A program made the position numbers and the translations under genes. The notes under the pieces are model-generated. The model was not told the DNA's origin and did no database searches. It saw only the letters and a list, made by a program, of their open reading frames with translations. From positions 186,001-250,000 of the forward strand of contig CAVTPG010000002.1 in NCBI GenBank assembly GCA_963736595.1: DNA of 64,000 nucleotides, in the 5' to 3' direction. Source of the stretch: Parapontixanthobacter sp963736595. Its GTDB lineage: Bacteria > Pseudomonadota > Alphaproteobacteria > Sphingomonadales > Sphingomonadaceae. Shown one piece after another: positions 1 through 10,593 of this stretch (position 1 is its first letter; each line of letters begins with the position of its first letter).

Positions 1-2125
1 AATTATAGAGCGAATCGTAGGATGTGTAGCGCAGCTTGTCCAAAGCCTTGGCAAAGGCGATGGTCGAGCGCTTGGCATTCTTCAGGAACCCAAAGAATGA
101 CTGCGCTCGCAATTCGGCAGTGATGGTGGTGTCGGTGTAAGTCAGCTCAGGTCGCAAAACGCCGGTAAACGAATAGACGTTCGCAAACTCGCCCTGGACC
201 TGTCCGGCAGTGGCAATGGTTACCACTTGACCGAAACGTGGAGCCGGTCCTCGCAAGCCCCGCGTAAAGAATAACGAGGCTCCGTTGCTGGTGTCATCCA
301 CATCCGACAGCGATAGGATACCTGTCACATCGAGCATATCGTTCTCGCGGCGATTGGCGTCCATGAATACATCGGTGGCTGAGGTGAGGATCAGATTGCC
401 ATCGACCGTCAGCGTTCCCGCCTTGCCGAAGCCGCCCGGTGCAACCAGCGCATCGATCACCGTGACAAATGGCGCACGGATCGTGCCACTGCCCGACAAA
501 ACGCCGCCCATGATAAAGGCTTCGCGCGCAGCCAGCGTGCCATCAATATTGCTCCATCCTGCAATCTGATTGAAATCACCAAGCGAGGTCAGCGATGCGC
601 TGTCATCCAGATCAAAGAAAGTCGGACCGTTGACGGTAAACTTGTCAATCGTGATATCAGCACCCTGAAGCTGCGTGATGCCCTTGGTCAATGTGACATC
701 GAAATAGCGCGCGCGAATGCCGAGCGGTCCGCTGCCTTTGATGTTGTTCGGTACGAAATTCTGAGTGCCGGGGCCGCCTTCGACGAAGAATTCATCGCCG
801 GTTGCTCCGACAACGCCAGCCTGCGTAAAGTCCTGACAATCGGAGAGGAAGCACACATCGCCGAATTTGGCTCCGTCGCCACTGGTTCCCTGACCCGGCG
901 CATCGGGAAGGCGATTGATCAACTCGCCGTCCAGATCAACCAGATAATTGGGGTCCATCGCCTGGATCCAGTGACCCGGATCGGTCCATTGGCCGATCCC
1001 GCCTTTTGTCGTTGCATAGACATAGGGATTGTTGGCAACGATCACGTCCCAATAAGCGTGCAGCGGTTGATAGAAGCTGTGTCCACCATATGAGCTGAAT
1101 GGCTGCGCACCGAAGAAGCGCGAACCGCCCGATAGAACGCCAATTACAACCGGCACGTCATACTTTTCATCAACGATCAGCGGTCCGCCGCTGTCGCCGC
1201 CAGCTGTTCCTGATTCGCGCGGCAGAGCCACGTCATTGTCACCGAACAAACCGAAATCGAAGCGGCCTTCGGCTGGGTTGAAAGCATCGCTACCGGCCGG
1301 ATCACTGAATGAGGTCATGTAGAGATTCTGTGGCAACGCACCGGATGCGTTTCCGAACAGGAACTCGTTGCGATCGGCAAGCGAGCCCAGGAACGACACG
1401 TAGTTTTCACCGATGCGGCGACGGAAATCGACCCCTTGAACATCGCCAAGGGTGCCGTTTCCGGTCCGCCCGTAACCAGTGACCGTCACATGGGCCTGTT
1501 CGTCCAGTGGCGTGAACAACATCGCCCAAGTCGGAATATCGAATGCTGGCGTATCCAAAGTCGCGATTGCAACATCGGCTTGCAGAAAGTTTCCAGCCGG
1601 ATTTACCGACTCTGGAATATAATAAAGATGTTCGACGTTGAAGAAGGAAGACCCGACCACGCTGTTAAAGCCGCTGTTAATCCAGTCGATTGTGGCCGGA
1701 AGATTATCGGCTTCGAAACCGAAACCCATCGGCGTTCCGCCGTCTTGCGAACCGTAAGCATCTGCTGGCCGGCTGTTGGCGCAATGCGCAGCGAATAATA
1801 CGGTTCGAGGATTGATCAGCGTCCCGGTGCAAAGCCCTACGCCGCCATCGCCGTTCCAGATAATCATCTGCCCGACGCCGTTGATGCCGCTATCGTCGAG
1901 AATGCCGTTGGGCGGCGGTGCATTGGGATCGAGATCGTCGCGCGGGACCACGCTGGGAATATCGTCAACTTCGTCTGGATTCAGGCCATGATAGCCGCCG
2001 TAAGATGCCGTATTCAGGCTTCCGGCCGTATCCGATGTCTGCGCCATCGCAGGCATACTGACCCCTAGTGCCGCAAGCGAGCTGGCCGCAACCAAGGCAT
2101 AACGTAGCTGAACGAGATTTTTCAT
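1..2125 (-). CDS. Secreted trypsin-like (S1) serine protease, autotransporter-type; 3' end beyond window
   Basis: The frame is open from the ATG at 2125 to the left edge, checked codon by codon with no stop, so about 708 residues are present and the C-terminus is missing. The N-terminus has a signal peptide (KNLVQLRY then a hydrophobic stretch ending PAMAQ). A chymotrypsin-fold domain follows with TVLFAAHC (catalytic His, about residue 105), QADVAIATLD (probable catalytic Asp) and GGDSGGPL (catalytic Ser, about residue 315). The second half is rich in Gly, Thr and Asp with beta-strand-like segments, as in autotransporter passengers. The C-terminal beta-barrel would lie left of the window, so the autotransporter label is inference. 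The protease domain is seen directly. The gene starts about 170 bases from the neighbouring DUF885 gene, which reads in the same direction. Confidence 0.85.
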   Translation of the reverse strand, partial: MKNLVQLRYALVAASSLAALGVSMPAMAQTSDTAGSLNTASYGGYHGLNPDEVDDIPSVVPRDDLDPNAPPPNGILDDSGINGVGQMIIWNGDGGVGLCTGTLINPRTVLFAAHCANSRPADAYGSQDGGTPMGFGFEADNLPATIDWINSGFNSVVGSSFFNVEHLYYIPESVNPAGNFLQADVAIATLDTPAFDIPTWAMLFTPLDEQAHVTVTGYGRTGNGTLGDVQGVDFRRRIGENYVSFLGSLADRNEFLFGNASGALPQNLYMTSFSDPAGSDAFNPAEGRFDFGLFGDNDVALPRESGTAGGDSGGPLIVDEKYDVPVVIGVLSGGSRFFGAQPFSSYGGHSFYQPLHAYWDVIVANNPYVYATTKGGIGQWTDPGHWIQAMDPNYLVDLDGELINRLPDAPGQGTSGDGAKFGDVCFLSDCQDFTQAGVVGATGDEFFVEGGPGTQNFVPNNIKGSGPLGIRARYFDVTLTKGITQLQGADITIDKFTVNGPTFFDLDDSASLTSLGDFNQIAGWSNIDGTLAAREAFIMGGVLSGSGTIRAPFVTVIDALVAPGGFGKAGTLTVDGNLILTSATDVFMDANRRENDMLDVTGILSLSDVDDTSNGASLFFTRGLRGPAPRFGQVVTIATAGQVQGEFANVYSFTGVLRPELTYTDTTITAELRAQSFFGFLKNAKRSTIAFAKALDKLRYTSYDSLYN

Positions 2126-2297
2126 GAATGTCCCCAAACTTTAGACCTAAAAGGACAGTCCGGCATCTCCCGTCGATAGGCGAGTCGCTGTCCCGAGCCG
2201 CTTACCGTAACCATTTCAGGCCGAGATGAAAGGGCATTTACTCATTGTTAACAAGCATCATACGCGGCGTGTGTAAGACTTGTGTTCCCGTCTTGTG

Positions 2298-4092
2298 CTA
2301 TCCTGCCTGCTGGTCTGCGATCCAACGGTCGATATGCGCTTCCAGCACATCCAGCGGAATCGCTCCGTTCTCCAACACGGCATCATGGAAATCGCGCAAA
2401 GAGAAATCCGCGCCCAAAGCATCGCTTGCCCGCGCCCGCAGTTCACGGATCTTCAGCTCGCCGATTTTGTAAGCCAGCGCTTGTCCCGGCCAGGTGATGT
2501 AGCGATTGACTTCCGCATCGACATTGCCCGGCGTCAGCGCCGTATTGTCGAGCATATAATCGACCGCCTGCTGCTTGCTCCAGCCTTTGGAATGCAGCCC
2601 GGTATCGACAACCAAACGTGTCGCGCGCCACATTTCGTAAGACAAGCGACCCATTTGCTTTGGCGGCGTATCGTACAGCCCCATTTCGATCCCGAGCCGC
2701 TCACTATACAGGCCCCAGCCCTCGACAAAGGCAGTAAAAAATGTGCCGTTGCGGCGAAGCGGATGAATGTCGAGTTCCTGCTGCAAAGCGATCTGGTGAT
2801 GATGGCCCGGCACGGCTTCATGCACACCCAAAGCAGGCAATTCCCACAAAGGTCGCTGATCCAATTCGGTGGTGTTGATCCGGTAAATTCCGGCTTGCCC
2901 AGTCTCGAGCGAGCCGGACTCGTAATAGGCCGTCGTGTTGCCCGGAGCATTGGCCGCAGGAATAGGCGAAACCGTGTAGGGCTGGCGCGGTAACTTGCCG
3001 AACAGTTGCGGCATTTTTCCGTCGATTTCTTTTGCCAACGCTTGCGCATAAGCCACATATTCATCCGCATCGGTCATGTAATATTGCGGATCGGTCCGCA
3101 AATGTTCGATGAACGCTTCGCGCGTGTCGAAACCGGCTTCGGCAGACACCGCTTCCATCTCGGCACGGATGCGGGCAACTTCGCTCAAGCCCAGCTCGTG
3201 AACTTCATCCGGCGTCATGTCGGTGGTGGTGAAAGCTTTTGACGCGGTAAGCGTAATAATCCTCGCCATTGGGCGTTTCGAGAATACCGGGCGTACCGGT
3301 GCGGCATTTCGGCGCGTAATCGGCCTCATAGAAATCCACAAATTCCTGAAATGCGGGAAAGACGCCGTCCGTTAGCGCGACGCGGGCACGATCCTGCAAC
3401 GCAGTCCATTCGCTTGCCGAAACAGAGGACGGGCGTTCCGCGAAGGGAAGCCAGAACGGCGTTGTCGCTGGATCATCGGCGATTTGCGAGCTGACCCGGT
3501 CGACAAAGCCTACCATCGGTTCGCATGGCTGCGTCAGGCCGCGCGCCACCGCTTCGCGTGACCGGGCGATGCCGTCTGCGTTAAATGCCGGATAGGCTTC
3601 CAGCCGCGCCACATAGCTTTCGTAATCCGCCAGTGTGAAAAACGGCGAGCGATAAGGCAGCGAGGAAAGCGACTGGAACCAGCCACCGCGATTGGTAAAC
3701 AGAATGTAGCGCGAATGATCGAAGGCCGAAGCCGCAATATCGTCGGCCAGGCTCTGCCGGACAATCGCCAGATCGACTTGTAGGTCAGTCGGCAAAGCGA
3801 ATTGGTCGATGGCATCCAGCCGCTGAACAAATGCGCGCGACTCCGCGATTTGTTTGTCATATCCGGCGAGCGAAAGATCGCCCAGTTTTCCATCGCCGCG
3901 CCGGTCGCCGACGGTCGTCGCTGTCCCCGGCGAATTATCCAGCGTCCATTGCCAGATATCTTCGCGTATCTCTTTATAAGCGGCGACATCGGCAGCTTCC
4001 GCGACCTGCTCCTGCGCGCTCAGCGGGGCAGCCGCCGTGATGGCGACCAGCGATGCGGTGGACAGGACGAGCGCGGATAATAGCGATTTCAT
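2298..4092 (-). pseudogene. DUF885 family metallohydrolase, frameshifted
   Basis: Two overlapping reading frames together make one DUF885 protein of about 597 residues, the usual family size. The first frame starts at the ATG at 4092 after AAGGGAGATCC and has a signal peptide (KSLLSALVL to PLSAQ). It runs to YYAYRVKSF and then leaves the conserved reading. The second frame resumes with AFTTTDMTPDEVHELG and contains the family motif HEAVPGHHH, likely metal-binding, ending in ADQQAG. Removing one A from the AAAA run (plus-strand T run at 3237-3240) joins the halves as RVKAFTTTD. The protein is probably an exported, zinc-dependent peptidase-like enzyme; the substrate is unknown. Either the gene is broken in this strain or the sequence has an extra base. 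Confidence 0.85.
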
Positions 4093-4162
4093 GGCGTGGA
4101 TCTCCCTTATATGCGGCATAGTCCTATTGCGCAGGGAGCATCACGTCCAGTAAGCCCGCGAA

Positions 4163-4633
4163 ATGTCCACCCGTTTCTCCATTCTGTTCGTTTGCCTCGG
4201 CAATATCTGCCGTTCACCCTTGGCCGAAGCCGCCTTCAGGAAAGCTGCCGCCGAAGCAGGCCTTGAAGCCGATGCCGATTCAGCCGGCACTGCGGATTAT
4301 CATGTCGGCACAGCGCCCGATCCGCGCAGCATTGCCGTTGCTGCAAAATATGGCATGGATATTTCGGGCTATCGCGGACGGCAATTGCAGACGCGCGACT
4401 TTACCCGCTTCACGCACATATTCGCGATGGATCACGACAATCTTGCCCAGATCGAAGCGCGTGCGCCGGCAGAAATCAGCGCCCGGCTTGGGCTGTTGCT
4501 CGATGTCGTGCCCGACGCCGCTGGAAAGATCGTCAAAGACCCATACTACAGCGATGATGCCGCGTTCGAGCAGACCTGGGCCGATGTCGAGCGGGCAGCA
4601 AAGTCGCTCGTCGAACAGCTATCGGAAAGCTAG
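4163..4633 (+). CDS. Low-molecular-weight protein-tyrosine phosphatase
   Basis: The 156-residue protein has the CX5R(S) P-loop as CLGNICRSP beginning at Cys11, and the general-acid Asp in DPYYSDD near residue 126. Both are hallmarks of the LMW-PTP family, and the length is typical. It is a cytoplasmic enzyme that removes phosphate from tyrosine by a cysteinyl-phosphate intermediate. It starts 70 bases from the divergent DUF885 gene, so the two share a promoter region. It ends tail to tail with recG, the stop codons overlapping at 4630-4633. No exopolysaccharide kinase gene is nearby, so its physiological partner cannot be inferred. Confidence 0.93.
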   Translation: MSTRFSILFVCLGNICRSPLAEAAFRKAAAEAGLEADADSAGTADYHVGTAPDPRSIAVAAKYGMDISGYRGRQLQTRDFTRFTHIFAMDHDNLAQIEARAPAEISARLGLLLDVVPDAAGKIVKDPYYSDDAAFEQTWADVERAAKSLVEQLSES

Positions 4634-6693
4634 CCGCCGCGCAGTAACTGCACCCCGTAATCGCGCTCGAACAGATAGAGCAAAATGCGCGCCGCTTCTC
4701 CGCGTGGGCCGGTTAGCCCGCCATCCCGCTCGATCAGAAGCCGCGCATCGGCATGAGCCTTCGGCAAAAGTTTTGTGATCTGCTCAAGGCTTGCCACACG
4801 AAATGCATTATCGCCCGATTGCCGCGTACCCAGCAATTCGCCGCCGCCGCGCAATCGCAAATCTTCCTCTGCCAGCCGGAAACCGTCCTGCGTCTCGCGC
4901 ATCAAAGCCAGCCGCTCCCGCGCGACTTCGGACAGGGTTTCGCCGCGCAGCAACAGGCAGACGGATTTGTCCGAGCCGCGCCCCACTCGTCCGCGCAATT
5001 GGTGAAGCTGGGCAAGCCCGAACCGCTCGGCTTGCTCGATCACCATCAGCGTCGCATTCGGCACATCGACGCCCACTTCGATCACCGTTGTCGCGACCAA
5101 TATTTTGGCATCGCCGCTGACGAAACGCTCCATTGCCGCGTCTTTCAAGTCCGGCGCAAGCTGTCCGTGGACCAGCGCAACATCATTACCGAACCGCTCT
5201 TTCAGCGAGGCATAGCGCGCTTCGGCGGCGGCAATGTCATCGGCAATCGCTTCGTTTTCCCGCACCATCGGACATACCCAATAGGCTTGCCCACCCTGCC
5301 CGACATGACGCGCCAGTCCTTCGACGATTTCACCTATACGCTCGACACTGGCCACACGGGTGTCGATAGCTTGCCGACCGGGCGGCAACTCATCCAATTT
5401 GCTGACGTCCAGCTCGCCATATTGCGCCAGCGTCAAGGTGCGCGGGATCGGCGTCGCCGTCATCGCCAGCGTGTGCGGTGCGCGCTTGCCCTTGCTGGCC
5501 AGCATCAGGCGCTGCGCCACGCCAAACCGATGCTGCTCGTCGATCACAACCAGCGCAAGGTTCTTATAAGCCACGCTATCCTGAAAGATCGCGTGGGTGC
5601 CGACTACGATATCGATACTACCATCAAGCAATCCCATCAGCGTCGCTTCACGTGCACGGCCCTTGTCACGTCCCGTGAGCAGCGCCACATTAACGCCGGT
5701 CGGCACAGCCATTTTGCGCAAAGTTTCGTAATGTTGCCGCGCCAGAATTTCCGTCGGTGCGAGCATGGCAGATTGCGCGCCCGCTTCGGATGCAATTAGC
5801 ATGGCGGTAAGCGCAACCACGGTTTTGCCCGCGCCAACATCGCCTTGTAGCAGCCGCAGCATGGGCGCGTCCTGCTGCAAATCGCCCTCGATTTCGGCAA
5901 TAGTTCGCGTCTGCGCACCGGTCAGCGCAAAGGGCAATTCCAGCTTGTCCCTGAGCGCGCCCGTCCCTTTCAGCGCCCTGCCCTTGCGGCGTTTGTTGTC
6001 CGCGCGCACCAGCAACAAGGCAAGGCTGTTCGCCAACAACTCGTCATAAGCCAGCCGGTCGCGCGCCGTGTCATGCTCGCCTTTGTGCGCCAGCAGCAGC
6101 GCATCGCGCCAGCTTGGCCAAGTGTCATGGTCAAGCATACTCGGCTCGATCCATTCGGGCAGTTCGGGCGCACGCTCCACAGCCTGATCCACCAGACCGC
6201 GAACGCGCGGCTGTGTCAGCCCTTCGGACAAAGCGTAAACCGGCTCGCACAGCCGCTCCAGCGAATGATCCGCTTCTTTTAAAATGTGGTCGGGATGGAC
6301 GATCTGCAGCATATCCCCATACCGGTCCAGCCGCCCGGCAATCCACCGCTTCTCGCCCACGGGAAGCTGCTTGCGCGCAGCATAGGACGCGCGCCCGAAG
6401 AACGCGATCGTGCAGATATTGCCGATCTTGTCTTGTGCCAGCACCCGGTAAGGCCCGCGCCCATTGCTGGCTTTATGCTGCGTCGGTTCCAGCGCAACGA
6501 CGATCTGCTCACCCACACCGGCTTCATCGAGGTCCGCCACATTGCGCCGCGTCACGAAGCGATCCGGCAGATGATAAGCCAGGTCGCGCAGCCGCGTCAG
6601 CCCCAGTTTTTCCAACGGTTTCTTCAGCTTCGGCCCGACGCCTTCCAGCGTTTCTGTCTCGGCAAACAGGGGATTGAGAATCTCGGGACGCAT
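4630..6693 (-). CDS. recG: ATP-dependent DNA helicase RecG
   Basis: The 687-residue protein remodels stalled replication forks and Holliday junctions. It shows the N-terminal wedge/OB domain, Walker A GDVGAGKT at residues 284-291, the RecG-type Walker B DEQHRFG, the TATPIPRTL motif III, and the C-terminal ATTVIEVGVDVPNA and QLRGRVGRG motifs. I chose the ATG at 6693 (RPEILNPLF) because upstream in-frame codons add about 41 residues with no family resemblance. The gene faces sdhE divergently, the two start codons being about 56 bases apart. The frame is intact throughout. Confidence 0.96.
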   Translation of the reverse strand: MRPEILNPLFAETETLEGVGPKLKKPLEKLGLTRLRDLAYHLPDRFVTRRNVADLDEAGVGEQIVVALEPTQHKASNGRGPYRVLAQDKIGNICTIAFFGRASYAARKQLPVGEKRWIAGRLDRYGDMLQIVHPDHILKEADHSLERLCEPVYALSEGLTQPRVRGLVDQAVERAPELPEWIEPSMLDHDTWPSWRDALLLAHKGEHDTARDRLAYDELLANSLALLLVRADNKRRKGRALKGTGALRDKLELPFALTGAQTRTIAEIEGDLQQDAPMLRLLQGDVGAGKTVVALTAMLIASEAGAQSAMLAPTEILARQHYETLRKMAVPTGVNVALLTGRDKGRAREATLMGLLDGSIDIVVGTHAIFQDSVAYKNLALVVIDEQHRFGVAQRLMLASKGKRAPHTLAMTATPIPRTLTLAQYGELDVSKLDELPPGRQAIDTRVASVERIGEIVEGLARHVGQGGQAYWVCPMVRENEAIADDIAAAEARYASLKERFGNDVALVHGQLAPDLKDAAMERFVSGDAKILVATTVIEVGVDVPNATLMVIEQAERFGLAQLHQLRGRVGRGSDKSVCLLLRGETLSEVARERLALMRETQDGFRLAEEDLRLRGGGELLGTRQSGDNAFRVASLEQITKLLPKAHADARLLIERDGGLTGPRGEAARILLYLFERDYGVQLLRGG

Positions 6694-6748
6694 CGCGCGT
6701 CTTATAGTCGCTTGCGCGGCATTTGCGAGTGTCCTACGCGCCAAGGCG

Positions 6749-7045
6749 ATGGAACAGAGCGACACACTTACCAAACGGATGGCACGGGCAAAATTCCGCT
6801 CATGGCATCGCGGCACCCGTGAAGCCGATTACATGATCGGCGGTTTCTTCGATCGTTATTCGGCAAGCTGGGACGAAGCGGGACTAAGCTGGTTCGAGGC
6901 TCTGCTTGACGAGGACGACGTCGATATCATGGCCTGGGCGCTGAAATCCGAAGCCGTGCCGGAACCTTTCGCGGGCCAGCACATGACGTTGATGCAGCGC
7001 CTCGATTATGTCAGCCTGTCGCCGACCGCTTCCAATCGCAACTAA
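6749..7045 (+). CDS. sdhE: FAD assembly factor SdhE (succinate dehydrogenase assembly factor 2)
   Basis: This 98-residue protein is of the Sdh5/SdhE (DUF339) family, which promotes covalent FAD attachment to succinate dehydrogenase subunit A in the cytoplasm. The diagnostic RGTREADYMIGGFFD contains the conserved RGxxE. DDVDIMAWAL and the acidic centre also fit. The start is the ATG at 6749, preceded by an AAGG ribosome-binding element. It is divergent from recG and 51 bases ahead of mfd in the same direction. The order recG / sdhE / mfd recurs in alphaproteobacteria as far as I know. Confidence 0.92.
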   Translation: MEQSDTLTKRMARAKFRSWHRGTREADYMIGGFFDRYSASWDEAGLSWFEALLDEDDVDIMAWALKSEAVPEPFAGQHMTLMQRLDYVSLSPTASNRN

Positions 7046-7096
7046 GATTATGCGGCTTTTGGAAACCCGAAGCCGCGCCATGCGCTGTGCACCATA

Positions 7097-10000
7097 ATGC
7101 CTGACTTTTCCAAGATACTCGCCGCCCGCTCGCCCCTGACCTTTGCGCGGGTCGTGCGCGGAAGCCAGCCGCTGGTCATGGCCGACCTGGCGCGTGCCGC
7201 CAAAGGTCGCGCCGTATTTATTGCGCCGGACGAAGCCGCAATGCGCGTCACCAGCGAAGTCGCGCGCTATTTTGCGCCTGAACTCGATATTATCGAATTT
7301 CCCGCGTGGGATTCGCTGCCTTACGACCGGGCCAGCCCGGCGCTGTCCATCAGTGCGCAGCGCTTGTCGGCCTTGCACCGTTTGCAGGCTGGCAAACCCA
7401 CTGCGCAATTGCTGGTGACGACTGCAAATGCCGTTTTGCAACGAGTCATTAGTCCTTTTCGCATTCGTGAAAATGTCCGCGAGTTTAAACCCGGCACGGA
7501 GATTGGCCGCGATAGTCTGGCCGCGCTGCTTCAGCGGCAAGGCTATTCGCGCAGCGATACTGTCGTCGATGCGGGCGAATATGCCGTGCGCGGTTCGATC
7601 GTTGATATTTATCCGAGCGGGCTGGATGCGGGCCTGCGGCTGGATTTCTTTGGCGACGATCTGGAAAGCCTGCGGCTGTTCGACCCCAACACGCAAATGA
7701 GCACCGGGACGCTCGACAGCCATTTGCTGTTGCCCGCCAGCGAAGCACTGCTTGACGAAGATACGATCAAGCGGTTCCGCAGCAAATATCGCGAGATGTT
7801 CGGCGCGCACGCCACGCAAGACCCGCTCTACGAAGCGGTCAGCGAAGGCCGGAGACAGGCCGGAATGGAACATTGGCTGCCCTTGTTCGAAGACAAGCTG
7901 GCCACATTGTTCGACTACCTCAGCGCGTCAGATGACATCGTCGTAATCGATCAGGCGGCTATCCAGGTGGGGCAGGATCGCTTGTCCGACATCGCCGATT
8001 TTTACCAAGCGCGAACCGGAACAGCCGGACAGAAAGCGGGCAGCTTTCGCCCGTTAAAACCTGACGCGCTTTATCTGTCTGATACCGAGTTTCGCGGCGC
8101 GCTAAAAGAAACACCAATCCATCGGACCGTTATTTTCGATCAGCCGGAAGGTGATGCGGCGGTCGATTTCGGGTTTTCCTCTGCCCGCGATTTTGCACCT
8201 GAGCGCGGTCGCGGCGAAAACATCTATGAAGCGGTGGGCGAGCATCTCGCAAAGGTCGGGAAAGCGAACAAACGACCGATTATTGCCGCTTATTCCAAAG
8301 GTAGTCTGGCACGGATTGCATCGATCCTGAAAGAGGCCGGCACCGGCGCGCGCAAAGTCGATAGCTGGCAAGAGGCGCTGGGCGCATCCAAATCCGGCGA
8401 TCCGGCGATCCTTGTGCTGCCGCTGGATACCGGCTTTGCCAATGCCGATCTTGAGCTGCTGACCGAGCAAGACATACTTGGCGACCGGCTGGTTCGTCGG
8501 CGCAAGAACAAGAAGAGCAGCGACGCGTTTCTGGCTGAATTGTCGGCGCTCGCAAAAGGTGATCTCGTGGTCCACACCGATCACGGGATCGGCAAATATC
8601 TCGGGCTGGAGCCGATCAAAACCGGCCAGAGCCAGCATGATTGCGTGATGCTGGAATATAAGGGCGGCGACAAACTTTATATCCCGGTCGAAAATATCGA
8701 CGTGCTGAGCCGGTTCGGCAGCAGCGAAGACAACGTTATGCTCGACCGGCTTGGCGGCGAAGCATGGCAACGTCGCCGTGCGCAGCTAAAAGAACGCATC
8801 CGCGCAATTGCTGGCGAATTGATGCAGACCGCTGCCGCGCGTGCCTTGCGTAAAGCACCCGTGCTGGAAGCCGAAGACGGCGATTACAACCAATTCGTCG
8901 ATCGCTTCCCGTGGGAAGAAACCGACGATCAGGACGCGGCGATTGCCGATGTTTTGCGCGATCTGGAAAGCGGTCGCCCGATGGACCGCCTCATATGCGG
9001 CGATGTGGGCTTTGGGAAAACCGAAGTCGCTTTGCGCGCTGCATTCGTTGCCGCGATGAATGGTAAACAAGTGGCTTTGGTTGCGCCCACGACCCTGCTC
9101 GCACGCCAGCATTTCACCAACTTCTCCGAGCGTTTTGCCGGTTTCCCCTTGCAAATCGGTCGGCTGTCTCGGCTGGTTCCTCCCAAGGAAGCCAAGGAAA
9201 CCCGCGAGGCTCTGACCGATGGAACGATGGATATCGTTATCGGGACGCACGCCATCCTGTCGAAATCGACAAGTTTCAAGGATCTCGGCCTCGTTATTGT
9301 CGATGAGGAACAGCGGTTCGGCGTCACCCATAAGGAAAAGCTGAAGCAGCTGCGCGCCGATGTGCATATGCTGACGCTGACCGCGACACCAATCCCGCGC
9401 ACGCTGCAAATGGCGATGACGGGCTTGCGTGAATTATCCACGATCCAGACGCCGCCGGTCGATCGCCTTGCCGTGCGCACATATGTCAGCGATTGGGACG
9501 ATATGATTATGCGCGAGGCTTTGCTGCGCGAACATCATCGCGGCGGGCGCAGTTTTATCGTGGTTCCCCGCATCGCCGATATGGAGCCGCTGGCCGATTG
9601 GCTTTCGAAAAACGTGCCGGAAGTGAAGTTCATAACGGCGCATGGGCAGATGTCGCCGACCGAAGTCGAAAACCGCATGGGCGCTTTTTACGAAGGTAAA
9701 TACGATGTGCTGCTGTCGACCACGATTGTGGAAAGCGGCCTCGATATTCCCAGTGCCAACACGATTATTATTCATCGCGCGGATCGCTTCGGATTAGCGC
9801 AGCTTTACCAATTGCGTGGCCGGGTCGGTCGCGCCAAATTGCGCGCCTATGCGTATCTCACGTATCCCGCCGATACGGCTCTATCCGAAGTCGCGGAAAA
9901 ACGCCTGAAAGTGCTGAGCGATATCGATTCTCTCGGCGCTGGTTTTCAGCTTGCCAGTCACGATCTCGACATTCGCGGCGCGGGCAATTTGCTGGGCGAT

Positions 10001-10589
10001 GAGCAATCCGGCCACATCCGCGAAGTCGGATTTGAACTCTATCAGTCCATGCTGGAAGACGCGATCCTGGCTGCCAAAGCGGGCGATGCAGGCCTGGAAA
10101 AAGACCGCAGCGCGCTAAGCCCGTCGATTACCGTCGATGCGCCCTATCATGATCCCTGAAGATTATGTCCCTGATCTTGCGGTAAGAATGGCGCTGTATC
10201 GCCGTCTCAATCAAGCCGAAGGCAAGCGCGAAATCGAAGCTTTGGCTGCCGAGATTATCGACCGCTTCGGTCCGTTACCTGCGGCCACGGCAAACCTTAT
10301 CCGCCTGCTCGAAATCAAGCATCAGGCGATCGAAGCCAATATCGCGAAAATCGATGTCGGTGCTGCGGGAACGCTGGTGACTTTCCATCAGGACAATTTC
10401 CCCGACCCGGTCGGCCTGCTTGCCTATGTCGATCGCTTGCAAGGCACGGCAAAGCTTAGGCCTGATATGAAGCTGGTCATCAATCGCAGATGGGGCGATC
10501 CTCAGTCACGTCTCAATGGCCTGTTTCAGCTTACCAAAGGCTTGAGCGGCATTGCCAAAAAGTCGGACAAGCAAGCCGCCGCCGCTTAG
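7097..10589 (+). pseudogene. mfd: Transcription-repair coupling factor Mfd, frameshifted near C-terminus
   Basis: Mfd removes RNA polymerase stalled at DNA lesions and recruits UvrA. The first frame gives 1020 residues: UvrB-like N-terminal domains, the RNA-polymerase-interaction domain (GDLVVHTDHGIGKYLG), and an SF2 helicase core with GDVGFGKTEVAL near residue 635 and DEEQRFG near 735. It stops at 10157-10159 after VDAPYHDP. A second frame from about 10145 continues IMIPEDYVPDLAVRMALYRR through the C-terminal TRCF domain to a stop at 10587-10589. Deleting one C from the CCC at 10142-10144 fuses them as VDAPIMIPEDY, giving about 1163 residues, normal for Mfd. If real, the product would lack domain 7, which autoinhibits UvrA binding. 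Sequence error is equally possible. Confidence 0.93.
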
Positions 10590-10593
10590 AATT

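Noticed and set aside
6884..7873. 329-residue minus ORF
   Set aside because: Antisense to sdhE and the start of mfd, both well supported on the other strand.
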